Source of the DNA: Fimenecus sp045594885
Lineage (GTDB): Bacteria; Bacillota; Clostridia; Oscillospirales; Acutalibacteraceae
Reading direction: 5' to 3'
Assembly (NCBI GenBank): GCA_045594885.1
Contig: JAZNZJ010000075.1
Location: forward strand, 1-64,000
Length of the DNA: 64,000 nt
The notes beneath the pieces were generated by a model. That model saw only the letters and a list, made by a program, of their open reading frames with translations. It was not told the DNA's origin and made no database searches. Shown one piece after another: positions 34,336 through 43,264 of the stretch (the stretch's first letter is position 1; each line of letters starts with the position of its first letter). The translations under genes were made by a program, and so were the position numbers.

Positions 34336-35622
34336 ATGATAAATACAGTTTTTGCAGACGGTAAGGCTGATGAAGCACTTATCGCACAACTTAAAGAAAG
34401 AAGCGGTGAGGTTGATAAAAAAGTCACTCTTGCCGTAACAGAAATTCTTGAAAATGTGAAAGTGAACGGTGATAAGGCCGTTTATGAATACACAGTAAAA
34501 TTTGATGGTAAAGCACCCGAAAAGGCTGAAATTTCAAAAGAAGAAATAGATAAAGCAATAGAAAAATGTGACCCATTCTTCGTGAAATCTCTTGAGGCTG
34601 CAGCAGAAAATATCCGTGATTTTCATAGTCGTCAGAAACAACAGAGTTGGCTCACTACAAAAGAAAACGGTGTTATTATGGGTCAACGTGTGCGTGGCCT
34701 TGAAAGGGTTGGCATTTATGTTCCCGGTGGCACAGCGGCATATCCCTCAAGTGTGCTTATGAATGCAATTCCTGCTAAAATCGCAGGCGTTAAAGAAATC
34801 ATAATGGTAACCCCACCAACAAAAGATGGCACACCTAACCCCGATATTCTCGCAGCAGCAAAAATTGCGGGAGTTGACAGAATATTCTTGATGGGCGGTG
34901 CACAGGCTGTTGCGGCACTTGCTTATGGTACTCAAACAGTGCCCAAGGTTGATAAAATCGTAGGTCCGGGCAATATTTTTGTTGCTACTGCGAAGAAACT
35001 TCTTTACGGCACTGTTGACATTGATATGGTTGCAGGCCCTAGTGAGATTTTAATAGTTGCCGACGAAACCGCAAATCCTAAATTCCTTGCAGCCGACCTT
35101 ATGAGTCAGGCAGAGCACGATGTGTTGGCATCTGCAATTCTTATTACCACAAGTGAAAAAATCGCAGAAGAAACTAAGAAAGAATTAGCACGTCAGTGTG
35201 CAACTCTGTCCCGAAAAGAGATTATTGAAAAATCCCTTAAAGATTATAGTGCTATTATCATCTGTGACAATATGGATAAAGCAGTTGATTTTGCTAATAA
35301 ATTAGCACCTGAACACCTTGAAATGTGTGTAGAAAATCCCCTTGAATATATCGGCAGAATGGATAATGCAGGTAGTGTGTTCCTTGGGAACTTCTCACCC
35401 GAGCCATTGGGTGACTATTTTGCAGGTCCCAACCACGTTCTTCCTACAAGTGGAACTGCGAGATTTTTCTCACCTTTGTCAGTTGACAGTTTCATTAAAA
35501 AATCAAGTTTTATTTATTATACAGAAGATGCACTTCGTGAGTGCAAGGATAAAGTCGTTTCTCTTGCAGAAACAGAGGGCTTGACTGCCCACGCAAATTC
35601 AATAAAAGTCAGGTTTGAGTAA
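34336..35622 (+). CDS. hisD: Histidinol dehydrogenase
   Basis: 428 residues, full length. VERVGIYVPGGTAAYPS-like GLERVGIYVPGGTAAYPS, IVGPGNIFVATAKK, the zinc-site AGPSEILIVAD, SQAEHD and GPNHVLPTSGTARF are all present. It performs the last two oxidations from histidinol to histidine. Confidence 0.97.
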   Translation: MINTVFADGKADEALIAQLKERSGEVDKKVTLAVTEILENVKVNGDKAVYEYTVKFDGKAPEKAEISKEEIDKAIEKCDPFFVKSLEAAAENIRDFHSRQKQQSWLTTKENGVIMGQRVRGLERVGIYVPGGTAAYPSSVLMNAIPAKIAGVKEIIMVTPPTKDGTPNPDILAAAKIAGVDRIFLMGGAQAVAALAYGTQTVPKVDKIVGPGNIFVATAKKLLYGTVDIDMVAGPSEILIVADETANPKFLAADLMSQAEHDVLASAILITTSEKIAEETKKELARQCATLSRKEIIEKSLKDYSAIIICDNMDKAVDFANKLAPEHLEMCVENPLEYIGRMDNAGSVFLGNFSPEPLGDYFAGPNHVLPTSGTARFFSPLSVDSFIKKSSFIYYTEDALRECKDKVVSLAETEGLTAHANSIKVRFE

Positions 35623-35624
35623 TT

Positions 35625-36680
35625 ATGTTTCAATTAAATGAAAAAGTAAAAAACTTAACACCATACGAGCCAATTAGCGGTACATACGAAATTCGTCTTG
35701 ATGCAAATGAGTCATTTTTGACCGTTCCCGAAAACATTGAGAATGAAATGGTTGAGGCACTTAAAAACTCTGCTCTTAACCGTTATCCCGACCCAAATGC
35801 TACAAAGCTTGTGAGGGGCTTTGCAGATTATTTTAAGGTTAATCCCGATTGTGTAACCGCAGGTAATGGTTCTGATGAAATTATTTCAGTAATAATGAAT
35901 GCATTTTTGCAAAAAGGCGATAAGATTTTAACTCTTGAGCCCGATTTCTCAATGTACCGTTTTTATGCTGAAATTGCAGAGTGCCAGAGTGTTAAATATC
36001 AGAAAAATGATAATCTAGATGTAAATATGGATGATATAATTTCACTTGCAAACAGTGAAAAAGTGCGAATTGTGATATTTTCAAATCCTTGCAACCCAAC
36101 ATCAAGAATTATCACAAAAGATGATGTAAGAAAACTCGTAAACAGTACGGATGCACTTGTTGTTCTTGATGAAGCATATATGGATTTTGCAGAGGACGAA
36201 AGTCTATTAAGTGAATTCGAAAACTACGATAATCTTATAATTTTAAAGACTTGTTCAAAGGCGTTGGGCTTTGCAGCACTCCGTTTGGGCTTTGCCGTTG
36301 CAAACAAAATGCTCACAAATGTAATTCGTGCAGTAAAATCGCCATACAATGTGAATTCTGTTTCACAATCTCTTGGCGAAGTGCTTTTCGCACATCCTGA
36401 TTATATAGATAACTGTATTCAAACTATCGTAAAGTCAAGAAAAGAGCTTTACAACGCAATTCTTGAAATCAAAAGCGACAGAATTGAAAAAATATATGAA
36501 ACTCATACAAATTTTGTGTTCTTAAAGGTTAAAGAGGCAAAAAGAGTATTTGAGAAAATGAAAGAAAAGAGTATTATAATTCGCAATATGGGTGACTGTT
36601 TGAGAATTACAGCAGGTAGCAAAGAAGAAAACGAAAAAATGCTTGAAGCTTTCAAAAATGTGTTGGAGGAAATGAAATGA
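35625..36680 (+). CDS. hisC: Histidinol-phosphate aminotransferase
   Basis: 351 residues, a class I/II PLP enzyme. RLDANESFL near the N-terminus, NRYPDP, NPCNPTS, VVLDEAYMDF and the PLP lysine in KTCSKALGFAALRLGF are conserved. It starts 2 bases after hisD and overlaps hisB by four bases. Confidence 0.95.
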   Translation: MFQLNEKVKNLTPYEPISGTYEIRLDANESFLTVPENIENEMVEALKNSALNRYPDPNATKLVRGFADYFKVNPDCVTAGNGSDEIISVIMNAFLQKGDKILTLEPDFSMYRFYAEIAECQSVKYQKNDNLDVNMDDIISLANSEKVRIVIFSNPCNPTSRIITKDDVRKLVNSTDALVVLDEAYMDFAEDESLLSEFENYDNLIILKTCSKALGFAALRLGFAVANKMLTNVIRAVKSPYNVNSVSQSLGEVLFAHPDYIDNCIQTIVKSRKELYNAILEIKSDRIEKIYETHTNFVFLKVKEAKRVFEKMKEKSIIIRNMGDCLRITAGSKEENEKMLEAFKNVLEEMK

Positions 36681-37249
36681 GAACTGCAACAATAGCGAGA
36701 AAAACAAAAGAAACAGATATTAACTTGACACTTTGTCTTGATGGTGGTGAAGTTAAGGTTGATACAGGGGTTGGTTTCTTTGACCATATGCTTACCGCCT
36801 TCGCAACTCATGCAGGTTATGGCTTAACAGTTGCTTGTAAGGGTGACATTGAGGTTGATTGCCACCATACAGTTGAGGATATTGGTATTGTGCTTGGTCA
36901 GGCACTTTTCGACTGCTTGGGTGACAAGTCAAATCTTGTACGTTATGGTAGCTTTTTTGTGCCAATGGATGAAGCACTCGGCTTTTGTGCAGTTGACATA
37001 TGCAACCGTGCATATACAGTTTTTGAGGCGGATTTTCCACAAGAAAAATGTGGTGATTTTGATGCTTGTATGTGTGTTGAATTCTTCCGTGCGGTTGCAG
37101 ACAATGCAAAGATTACACTCCACCTTCGTGCACCTTATGGGGATAATTCACACCATATCGCAGAGGCGATTTTTAAGGCATTTGGTCACGCAATGAGTAT
37201 TGCGACAGAAAAAACAGACAAAACACTTTCAACAAAGGGGACACTTTAA
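36677..37249 (+). CDS. hisB: Imidazoleglycerol-phosphate dehydratase
   Basis: 190 residues: the monofunctional form without the phosphatase domain of enterobacterial HisB. Its Mn-binding histidines sit in GFFDHMLTAFATH, DCHHTVEDIG and SHHIAEAIFKAFG. The histidinol-phosphate phosphatase must therefore be a separate protein, not seen in this window. Starts with an ATGA overlap. Confidence 0.97.
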   Translation: MRTATIARKTKETDINLTLCLDGGEVKVDTGVGFFDHMLTAFATHAGYGLTVACKGDIEVDCHHTVEDIGIVLGQALFDCLGDKSNLVRYGSFFVPMDEALGFCAVDICNRAYTVFEADFPQEKCGDFDACMCVEFFRAVADNAKITLHLRAPYGDNSHHIAEAIFKAFGHAMSIATEKTDKTLSTKGTL

Positions 37250-37252
37250 GAA

Positions 37253-37966
37253 ATGATTATTTTTCCGGCAATTGACATAAAAGATAAAGAATGTGTCCGC
37301 CTTTATAAAGGGGATTTTGCAACTGCGGGTAAGGTTGCAGATTCATATATGGAAACCGCACTTAATTTTCGTAAAGCAGGTGCAAAGTGGATTCATATGG
37401 TGGATTTGAACGGTGCACTTGACGGTGTGCGTATAAATTCCGATATTTTTCTTGATGTAGCAAAAAACAGCGGTCTTAAGGTTGAAGTTGGCGGTGGAAT
37501 CCGCACAATGAAAGACGTTGACTTCTATGTGCAAAACGGAATTGAACGTGTGATTATTGGGTCTGCGGCACTTAAAAATCCACAGCTTGTAAAAGATGCG
37601 TGTAAAGAATTCGGCGATAGAATTGCAGTTGGAATTGACGCAAAAAATGAAATGGTAGCAACTGAGGGCTGGACAGAAAAAAGTAATACCCACTACATAG
37701 ACCTTGCAAAGCGAATGGAAGATTTTGGTGTAAATTATATTATCTTTACAGATATAGATTGTGACGGAATGTTGTCAGGTCCTAATATGGCACAGCTTGT
37801 AAAACTTAATGAAGCGGTGTCTTGCAATATTACTGCAAGTGGTGGCATTAAAGATATAAAGAACATAATTGACCTTAAAAATGCTAATATGTATGGTGCA
37901 ATCTGTGGCAGAAGTATTTATAGTGGCACGTTAAATCTTGCAGAGGCAATCAAGGAGTGTGAATGA
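37253..37966 (+). CDS. hisA: ProFAR isomerase
   Basis: 237 residues, a half-barrel duplicate TIM barrel. FPAIDIKDKECVRLYKGDF at the start, VEVGGGIRT and the catalytic aspartates (Asp8 and the Asp in FTDIDCDGMLSGPN) identify HisA rather than HisF. In most bacteria hisH precedes and hisF follows it; here hisB ends 3 bases before it and hisI starts 1 base after its stop, so both are absent. Confidence 0.96.
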   Translation: MIIFPAIDIKDKECVRLYKGDFATAGKVADSYMETALNFRKAGAKWIHMVDLNGALDGVRINSDIFLDVAKNSGLKVEVGGGIRTMKDVDFYVQNGIERVIIGSAALKNPQLVKDACKEFGDRIAVGIDAKNEMVATEGWTEKSNTHYIDLAKRMEDFGVNYIIFTDIDCDGMLSGPNMAQLVKLNEAVSCNITASGGIKDIKNIIDLKNANMYGAICGRSIYSGTLNLAEAIKECE

Positions 37967-37967
37967 T

Positions 37968-38282
37968 ATGAACCTTGATAAATATTTTGTAAAAGGGGAG
38001 TTAATCCCTGCAATTATTCAGGAGGACAGCACGGGTGAAATCTTAATGCTTGCCTATATGAATAAAGAATCACTTGCAAAAACGTTGGAAACAGGCTATA
38101 CTTGGTTTTGGAGTCGTTCAAGACAAGAATTGTGGAACAAGGGTGCAACTTCGGGGCATTTGCAAAAAGTTGTTTCAATTCACGGTGACTGCGATGACGA
38201 TACATTACTTATAAGGGTTGACCAAACGGGACCTGCTTGTCATACGGGCAGTAAATCCTGTTTTTTCAACAAAATTAAATGA
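37968..38282 (+). CDS. hisI: Phosphoribosyl-AMP cyclohydrolase
   Basis: 104 residues. TWFWSRSRQELWNKGATSG, DCDDDTLL (Mg-binding) and the zinc cysteines in GPACHTGSKSCF are diagnostic. The start is the ATG at 37968, right after hisA; the frame is open upstream inside hisA. It is separate from hisE. Confidence 0.96.
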   Translation: MNLDKYFVKGELIPAIIQEDSTGEILMLAYMNKESLAKTLETGYTWFWSRSRQELWNKGATSGHLQKVVSIHGDCDDDTLLIRVDQTGPACHTGSKSCFFNKIK

Positions 38283-38292
38283 GGCGAAAATA

Positions 38293-38619
38293 ATGAATGA
38301 TACTTTAGTAAATCTTTACGAAACAATTCTTGAAAGAAAAGCAAATCAGCAAGAGGGTTCATACACTTGCTATCTTTTTGATAAAGGACTTGATAAAATT
38401 CTCAAAAAAGTCGGTGAAGAATGTTCTGAAACAATAATTGCCGCAAAAAATGGCAATAAGCAAGAAACCGTGGGCGAAATCAGTGACCTTATCTTCCATC
38501 TGTTTGTAATGATGGCAAATGAGGGAATTACGGTAGAAGATGTTATGGCAGAGCTCGACAAACGCAGTAACAAAACAGGTAATTTAAAGACATTTCATAA
38601 TGTCGATAAGAATACCTGA
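38293..38619 (+). CDS. hisE: Phosphoribosyl-ATP pyrophosphatase
   Basis: 108 residues of the all-alpha MazG-like fold: LDKILKKVGEECSETIIAAKN and EISDLIFHLFVMM carry the Glu/Asp metal ligands. ATG at 38293 follows GAGGCG. Last his gene in the operon; the following M20 gene starts 15 bases on and may be cotranscribed. Confidence 0.95.
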   Translation: MNDTLVNLYETILERKANQQEGSYTCYLFDKGLDKILKKVGEECSETIIAAKNGNKQETVGEISDLIFHLFVMMANEGITVEDVMAELDKRSNKTGNLKTFHNVDKNT

Positions 38620-38634
38620 TAAGGAGAGATAGAT

Positions 38635-40101
38635 ATGGAAATTTTGTGGGTTATTTTAGGACTTTTAGGTCTCTTTATTGTGGTTACACTTATTCGTGCT
38701 GCATTTTTTAAAGAGCCTAAAACTGAAAAGGTTGTGCTTGAGCCTGAAAATGTCAATATGGAAAAGTATTGTCAGGACTTGAGCGACGCAATTAAAATTA
38801 AGACAATTTCTAACTATGACCGTGACCTTGTTGATTGGGCAGAATTCGACAAGTTCCACGCATTTTTAGAAGAACGCTTCCCACTTGTTCACAAGACAAT
38901 GACAAAGACAAAGGTTGCTGACGCAAGTCTTGTTTTTGAGTGGAAGGGCACTGACCCAAGTCTTGACGGCATTGCAATGCTTGCTCATCAGGACGTTGTG
39001 CCGATAACCGCAGGTACAGAGGGTGACTGGGAACACGAACCATTCAGTGGTTACAATGACGGTGAATTTATCTGGGGCCGTGGTGCAATGGATATGAAAA
39101 ACCATCTTATTGCAGTTATGGAATGTATGGAAGAATTGATTGCAGAGGGTTATCAGCCAAAACGTTCAATCTTCATTTGCCTTGGTCATAACGAAGAAGT
39201 TGTTGCAGCACCTGATAACGGTGCAAAGCAGATTGCAGCATACCTTAAGGAAAAAGGTGTTCACCTTGAAGCAGTGCTTGACGAAGGTGGCGCAATTCTT
39301 CCCGTTAAACTTGGTAAACTTCTCGACATTAACCTTACAGGTGTTGGTATTGCTGAAAAAGGTAGTGTTAACTACAAAGTGAGTGTAAACGCAAAGGGTG
39401 GTCACTCATCACAACCACCAAAGCACACTGCAGTTGGCAAGCTTGCAGATGTAGTTAAAGATATTGAAAACCATCAGTTTAAAGCAACAATGCCCGACTA
39501 CTTAAAGCAGTTGTTGACAAGAGTTGGTAAACGTGCTGGTTATCCATTAAAGGTTGTGCTTGTAAATGTACCAATACTCAAGCCACTTATACTCAAAATA
39601 ATGAGTGAAATTCCAATGGCGGCTTCACTTGTACGCACTTGCACAGCTGTTACAATGGCTGAGGGTAGCCCACAGTTCAACGTTCTTCCGCAAAAGGCAT
39701 CAGTTACCGTAAACTTCCGTACAATGCCAGGCTGCACAATTAAAGACGTTGAACAGCATATACGTGACAGTGTAAAGAATAAAGACATTGAAATCGAATT
39801 CCTTGTTGGTAAAGAATCTTCACAGGTTTCACCAACCAACACAAGAGCATTCGAAGCAATCAAAGAATTGGCAGAAGCACAAGATAGTAGAAACCTTGTA
39901 ACACCATTCCTTGTAATGGGTGGTACAGATGCTTATAACTATGAGCCTGTTTGTGAAAACATCTATCGTTTTGCACCATTTGTAGCAGATACAAAACTTC
40001 TTCTCTGCACTCACGGTACAAACGAAAGACTTCCAATCGCTTGTGCAGAAGATGCAATTGCATTCTTTAAACGTTACACACGCAGAATGACAGAAAAATA
40101 A
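38635..40101 (+). CDS. M20 family metallopeptidase, PM20D1-like, membrane-anchored
   Basis: 488 residues. An N-terminal membrane helix (about 3-25, ILWVILGLLGLFIVVTLI) is followed by a di-zinc peptidase: AHQDVVP (His/Asp), GRGAMDMKNHL and the catalytic glutamates in GHNEEV, a dimerisation insert, and a late histidine in LLCTHGTNERLP. The nearest well-known relatives are carboxypeptidase S and PM20D1, which cut or form N-acyl amino acids. The substrate is unknown. A strong AAGGAGAG site precedes the ATG and it lies 15 bp after hisE. Confidence 0.88.
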   Translation: MEILWVILGLLGLFIVVTLIRAAFFKEPKTEKVVLEPENVNMEKYCQDLSDAIKIKTISNYDRDLVDWAEFDKFHAFLEERFPLVHKTMTKTKVADASLVFEWKGTDPSLDGIAMLAHQDVVPITAGTEGDWEHEPFSGYNDGEFIWGRGAMDMKNHLIAVMECMEELIAEGYQPKRSIFICLGHNEEVVAAPDNGAKQIAAYLKEKGVHLEAVLDEGGAILPVKLGKLLDINLTGVGIAEKGSVNYKVSVNAKGGHSSQPPKHTAVGKLADVVKDIENHQFKATMPDYLKQLLTRVGKRAGYPLKVVLVNVPILKPLILKIMSEIPMAASLVRTCTAVTMAEGSPQFNVLPQKASVTVNFRTMPGCTIKDVEQHIRDSVKNKDIEIEFLVGKESSQVSPTNTRAFEAIKELAEAQDSRNLVTPFLVMGGTDAYNYEPVCENIYRFAPFVADTKLLLCTHGTNERLPIACAEDAIAFFKRYTRRMTEK

Positions 40102-40113
40102 AAAAAATAAGCT

Positions 40114-40146
40114 TGTAGGGGACGATGTGGACATCGTCCCGTTTTT
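40114..40146. repeat. GTAGGGG hairpin repeat, copy 1 (may terminate the M20 gene)
   Basis: TGTAGG leads into the stem GGGACGATGT (40119-40128), loop GG, ACATCGTCCC (40131-40140), then GTTTTTAT. It shares its head with the elements at 40173 and 46611. It is also a workable terminator. Confidence 0.65.
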
Positions 40147-40172
40147 ATATGCATCTTAGATAGAAAAAACTA

Positions 40173-40200
40173 TGTAGGGGCGGGTCTCCGTGCCCGCCCG
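40173..40200. repeat. GTAGGGG hairpin repeat, copy 2
   Basis: TGTAGGGGCGGG, then CTCCG and GCCCGCCCG: GGGCGGG (40178-40184) pairs with CCCGCCC (40193-40199). No gene is nearby. The G+C-rich element contrasts with the AT-rich surroundings. Confidence 0.6.
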
Positions 40201-40237
40201 AAAATAACACATTTATCACAAACACACAAAATAAAAA

Positions 40238-40268
40238 AGGAACTCTCAAATTGAGAGTTCCTAATTTT
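40238..40268 (-). terminator. Terminator of the aldolase gene
   Basis: AGGAACTCTCAA (40238-40249) and TTGAGAGTTCCT (40251-40262) form a long stem; on the minus strand it ends in a T run (the AAAAAA at 40232-40237). It lies 20 bases past the stop codon. Confidence 0.8.
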
Positions 40269-40281
40269 TTTATCATTTGAC

Positions 40282-41502
40282 TTATTTGCCAGCCTGCTTT
40301 GAATACTTGAGTTTGTAAACAAGACGCATAAGTCTTGTTTCGATTGGGTTGATTGGCTCAACCTTTTCAAACATCTGGGCACTAATCTGAATTTTTGCAC
40401 CCTTGTTAGTGATAAATTCAATAGCACCTGCATCAAACTCGCTACCTGCAACACAAAGAGCACCATTATTCTGAAGAAGAACGGCATTTCTGCCCTTTAA
40501 TTTCTTAACAACCTTTTTAGAGGTTGCAAGTGAATTGTTGGGGTCATATTTTGCGCACTTAACATTTGCACCTACAATTTGAGCAAAGTCATCAATAAGT
40601 GGTCTCATCTTCTTGCCGAGTTTTGAACAAGCAACAACATATGGGTCTTTTGTGTGTGAGATATAATTTACATCGTCACGTTTTTTGTAAACTGCACGGT
40701 GAAGCTCAACTGATTCGTTATAACCTTCACCTGCAATAATGTCGCCCGATTCAATATCAATTCTTGTAACAGAGCCGTCGCCGTCAATCAATGAAATATT
40801 GAAAACTGTGCCGTCACGTTCACTCTTACAAGCGGGGAATTCAGGAGCGTCAAGAGGCTTCTTTAAGAATTTACCCACAACATATTCGTTGATTTCTGCA
40901 AGATTTTCTGCAACTGTACCTGTGAGAGATGTGTATTTATCAAGCACATACTTTTCACAAACATCTTCAAGTTTTTTAGCAACATTGAATGCATCGTCAT
41001 AGTCAACACCCATACAAACTGCACCGTGGTGAGCCATTACTGCAGCCTTTGAGTCTGAACGTGTAATTGCATCAATAACACCCTTGCGGAGTTTCTTTGT
41101 GCCGGGAAGACCATAAGATGCAATCGGAATATCCTTACCGATAATTTCTGCATTTTCGCCTTCAACATTGTTAATATCCATACCAAGTGATGAAACGATA
41201 GAAGCATTTACCTGATGTGTATGAATAACAAAATTGATTTCGGGACGAAGCTTATAACAAGCTGCGTGAATACCTTTTTCGCTTGACGGCTTAATTTCGC
41301 CCTCATACTCAAGGTCTTCAATATTTACAAGCACAATTTCTTCGGGAGTGAGTGTTTCATAGGCACGACCACTTGGAGTAATGACAAACTGAGTGTCACT
41401 AATTCTGCAAGAAATGTTACCCCATGTACGTGCGATAAGCCCCGAAGCAATCAACTCGTGACCTGCCTTGATGACAAGTTCTTTTGCCTGCATAATATCC
41501 AT
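40282..41502 (-). CDS. Tandem class II aldolase/adducin protein, second domain degenerate
   Basis: 406 residues made of two aldolase-II domains. Domain 1 (about 1-200) has everything needed: TWGNISCRI, TPSG, the catalytic Glu in PSSEKGIH, the zinc pair HTH and the third zinc histidine in AHHGAV. Domain 2 (about 215-390) keeps the fold and the Glu (ESVELH) but reads SHTKD where domain 1 has HTH, and LLQNNGAL in place of HHGAV, so it should not bind zinc. Relatives such as fuculose-phosphate aldolase split phosphorylated keto-sugars; the substrate here is unknown. ATG at 41502 with GAGGTGAAA upstream; an ATG three codons later is possible. Confidence 0.82.
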   Translation of the reverse strand: MDIMQAKELVIKAGHELIASGLIARTWGNISCRISDTQFVITPSGRAYETLTPEEIVLVNIEDLEYEGEIKPSSEKGIHAACYKLRPEINFVIHTHQVNASIVSSLGMDINNVEGENAEIIGKDIPIASYGLPGTKKLRKGVIDAITRSDSKAAVMAHHGAVCMGVDYDDAFNVAKKLEDVCEKYVLDKYTSLTGTVAENLAEINEYVVGKFLKKPLDAPEFPACKSERDGTVFNISLIDGDGSVTRIDIESGDIIAGEGYNESVELHRAVYKKRDDVNYISHTKDPYVVACSKLGKKMRPLIDDFAQIVGANVKCAKYDPNNSLATSKKVVKKLKGRNAVLLQNNGALCVAGSEFDAGAIEFITNKGAKIQISAQMFEKVEPINPIETRLMRLVYKLKYSKQAGK

Positions 41503-41532
41503 AATTAAAATTTCACCTCATTTTAATAGGTT

Positions 41533-41563
41533 AAAAAGGTGGATGAAGATGAATTCATCCACC
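41533..41563 (-). terminator. Hairpin with T run between the aminotransferase and aldolase genes
   Basis: GGTGGATGAA (41538-41547) pairs with TTCATCCACC (41554-41563); on the minus strand a run of five T follows. It stands between two genes reading the same way with 76 bases between them, so it may be a partial terminator that lowers aldolase expression. Confidence 0.7.
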
Positions 41564-41578
41564 CAAATAAATCAAGAA

Positions 41579-43069
41579 TTATTTTGTAGCAGGTTTAACT
41601 GCAACGTTTTCAAATACCTTGTCGAAGCACTGAAGTGCCTGGTCAATCATCTTAGGTGTATAAGCAGCTGATGTGTAGAGACGGCTACCTGCAAGAGTAA
41701 CAAGTCCTTCTGCCATATAAGCAGCACCCATATACTGCATTTCTTTCTTTCTTTCGCTTGTAGCTGAAAGAACACCTGGGATAGTCCAAGGACGTTTCCA
41801 GTCAACAACATAGTGCATTGTACCAACTGTTTCAAGGTGGCAGATTGAACCTTCGTTCCAGCATACGAATGGAAGACCGTGCTTAGCAACGAGTTCCTGA
41901 AGACCTGTTGTAAGTCTGTCACCCATTTCGCCAGCCTTCTGACATGCGTTCTGCTTGTCGATTTCTTCAAGAGTGAAGTAACCTGCACAGCATGAAAGTG
42001 GGTTAGCTGTCATTGTACCGCCTGTAAATGCCTTCTTAATCTTCATACCTGAATCATCAAGACCTGCACCAAGGTACTTCATGTATTCTTTCTTACCGCC
42101 GACACCGCCTGCACCTGGGTATCCACCAGCAATAACTTTACCAAAGATTGTAAGGTCAGGAGAAACACCGTAGTAACCCTGAGCACCTGCCATACCAATA
42201 CGGAAACCTGTAACAACTTCATCAAATATGAGAAGTGCACCGTACTTACGGCAAAGTCTTTCAACACCCTTGTTGAAGTCATAGCTTACAGGTGTTGTAC
42301 CGCTTTCAGGACCAACAGGCTCAATAAATACTGCTGCTGTACCGCCACGAAGAACGTTTGCACGAAGCTTTCTCTCAAGGTCATCAAGGTCACCTGGGAA
42401 GAATTCCTGAGTGTGCTTGAAGAGGTAAAGCGGAACACCACTTGCCTGTGTGAACTTTGAACCGGGAACACGAATACCATAACCGAGCTGGTCTGACCAA
42501 CCGTGGTATGCACCACCCATTTTAAGAATGTTCTTCTTACCTGTTGCAAGACGAGCAACACGAACTGCTGTCATACAAGCTTCAGTACCTGAACCCTGCA
42601 TACGGAACATCTGAACAGTTTCAACACTGTCAGAAATCTTTTTAGCAAGTTTGTATTCAAACTCGTGGAAAAGACCTGTTGAAGGACCGCAAGTGTTAAG
42701 AAGGTCGATAACTTGGTCACGAACTACCTTTGGGTTTGAACCAAGAACTGTAGGACCACCTGCCTGAAGGAAGTCAAAATATTTGTTTCCGTCAGCATCG
42801 TAAAGATAAGCGCCTTCAGCCTTTGTGAATGCGAGTGGGAATGGATAGTTGAAAGCAAGGTTGTGCTGAACACCACCGGGGATGATAGCCTTTGCTTCGT
42901 CAACTAAAGCCTTTGATTTTACACATTTCTTGCCGTAGTACTCATCTTCGTACTCCTTAAGCTTTTCAGGCTTAATTGTGTAAATTGGTTTGCTGATAAG
43001 GTCATCAAGCTGTCTGTTGATAGCCGCTGCATCATGATAGTTTGCAATTGCGTATCTTGTATCTGCCAT
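41579..43069 (-). CDS. Class III aminotransferase related to glutamate-1-semialdehyde aminomutase
   Basis: 496 residues, some 60 longer than HemL, with an extra N-terminal segment (about 1-50). GSGTEACMTAVRVAR, LLIFDEVVTGFRIG and the PLP lysine in TIFGKVIAGGYPG are conserved. No tetrapyrrole genes are nearby and the partner is an aldolase, so a catabolic role on an amino-aldehyde or amino sugar is more likely than haem synthesis. Codon use is biased towards C-ending codons such as AAC and TAC, like the ribosomal genes, suggesting high expression. Start ATG 43069 with a perfect AGGAGGG. Confidence 0.82.
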   Translation of the reverse strand: MADTRYAIANYHDAAAINRQLDDLISKPIYTIKPEKLKEYEDEYYGKKCVKSKALVDEAKAIIPGGVQHNLAFNYPFPLAFTKAEGAYLYDADGNKYFDFLQAGGPTVLGSNPKVVRDQVIDLLNTCGPSTGLFHEFEYKLAKKISDSVETVQMFRMQGSGTEACMTAVRVARLATGKKNILKMGGAYHGWSDQLGYGIRVPGSKFTQASGVPLYLFKHTQEFFPGDLDDLERKLRANVLRGGTAAVFIEPVGPESGTTPVSYDFNKGVERLCRKYGALLIFDEVVTGFRIGMAGAQGYYGVSPDLTIFGKVIAGGYPGAGGVGGKKEYMKYLGAGLDDSGMKIKKAFTGGTMTANPLSCCAGYFTLEEIDKQNACQKAGEMGDRLTTGLQELVAKHGLPFVCWNEGSICHLETVGTMHYVVDWKRPWTIPGVLSATSERKKEMQYMGAAYMAEGLVTLAGSRLYTSAAYTPKMIDQALQCFDKVFENVAVKPATK

Positions 43070-43133
43070 TATTGTACCCTCCTGATTAGGAATATAGTTA
43101 TTTAATCTGCCCAGCAGATTATAGTTCATAATA

Positions 43134-43161
43134 ATTATACCATTATTTTCTTGTATGTCAA
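43134..43161 (-). promoter_or_regulatory. Strong promoter of the aminotransferase-aldolase operon
   Basis: On the minus strand, TTGACA (43161-43156), a 16-bp spacer and TATAAT (43139-43134) match the consensus exactly. The leader that follows, about 58 bases, holds a small hairpin, AATCTGC/GCAGATT (43104-43120). Confidence 0.85.
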
Positions 43162-43184
43162 ATAGTTTTTTTAAAACAAGAAAA

Positions 43185-43264
43185 AGCAAATAGATATTTT
43201 TTAACTACAACAAGCAAAATGGCTTAAAATAAAGGGAAAAATAGTTAAAAAACATCTATTTGCT
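43185..43264. repeat. 23-bp inverted repeat upstream of the aminotransferase promoter
   Basis: The arms at 43185-43207 and 43242-43264 match at 22 of 23 positions, separated by 34 bases. It lies just upstream of the strong promoter and 126 bases past the dehydrogenase gene. It may be a large operator, a weak terminator or a relict mobile element. The remainder of the roughly 320-base gap (43070-43389) is AT-rich and shows nothing else. Confidence 0.7.

Noticed and set aside
37253..37966. Possibility that this gene is hisF rather than hisA
   Set aside because: The FPAIDIKDKECVRL start and the sequence around the catalytic aspartates are those of HisA.
41579..43069. Calling this gene hemL
   Set aside because: It is longer than HemL, sits with an aldolase, and no tetrapyrrole gene is nearby.
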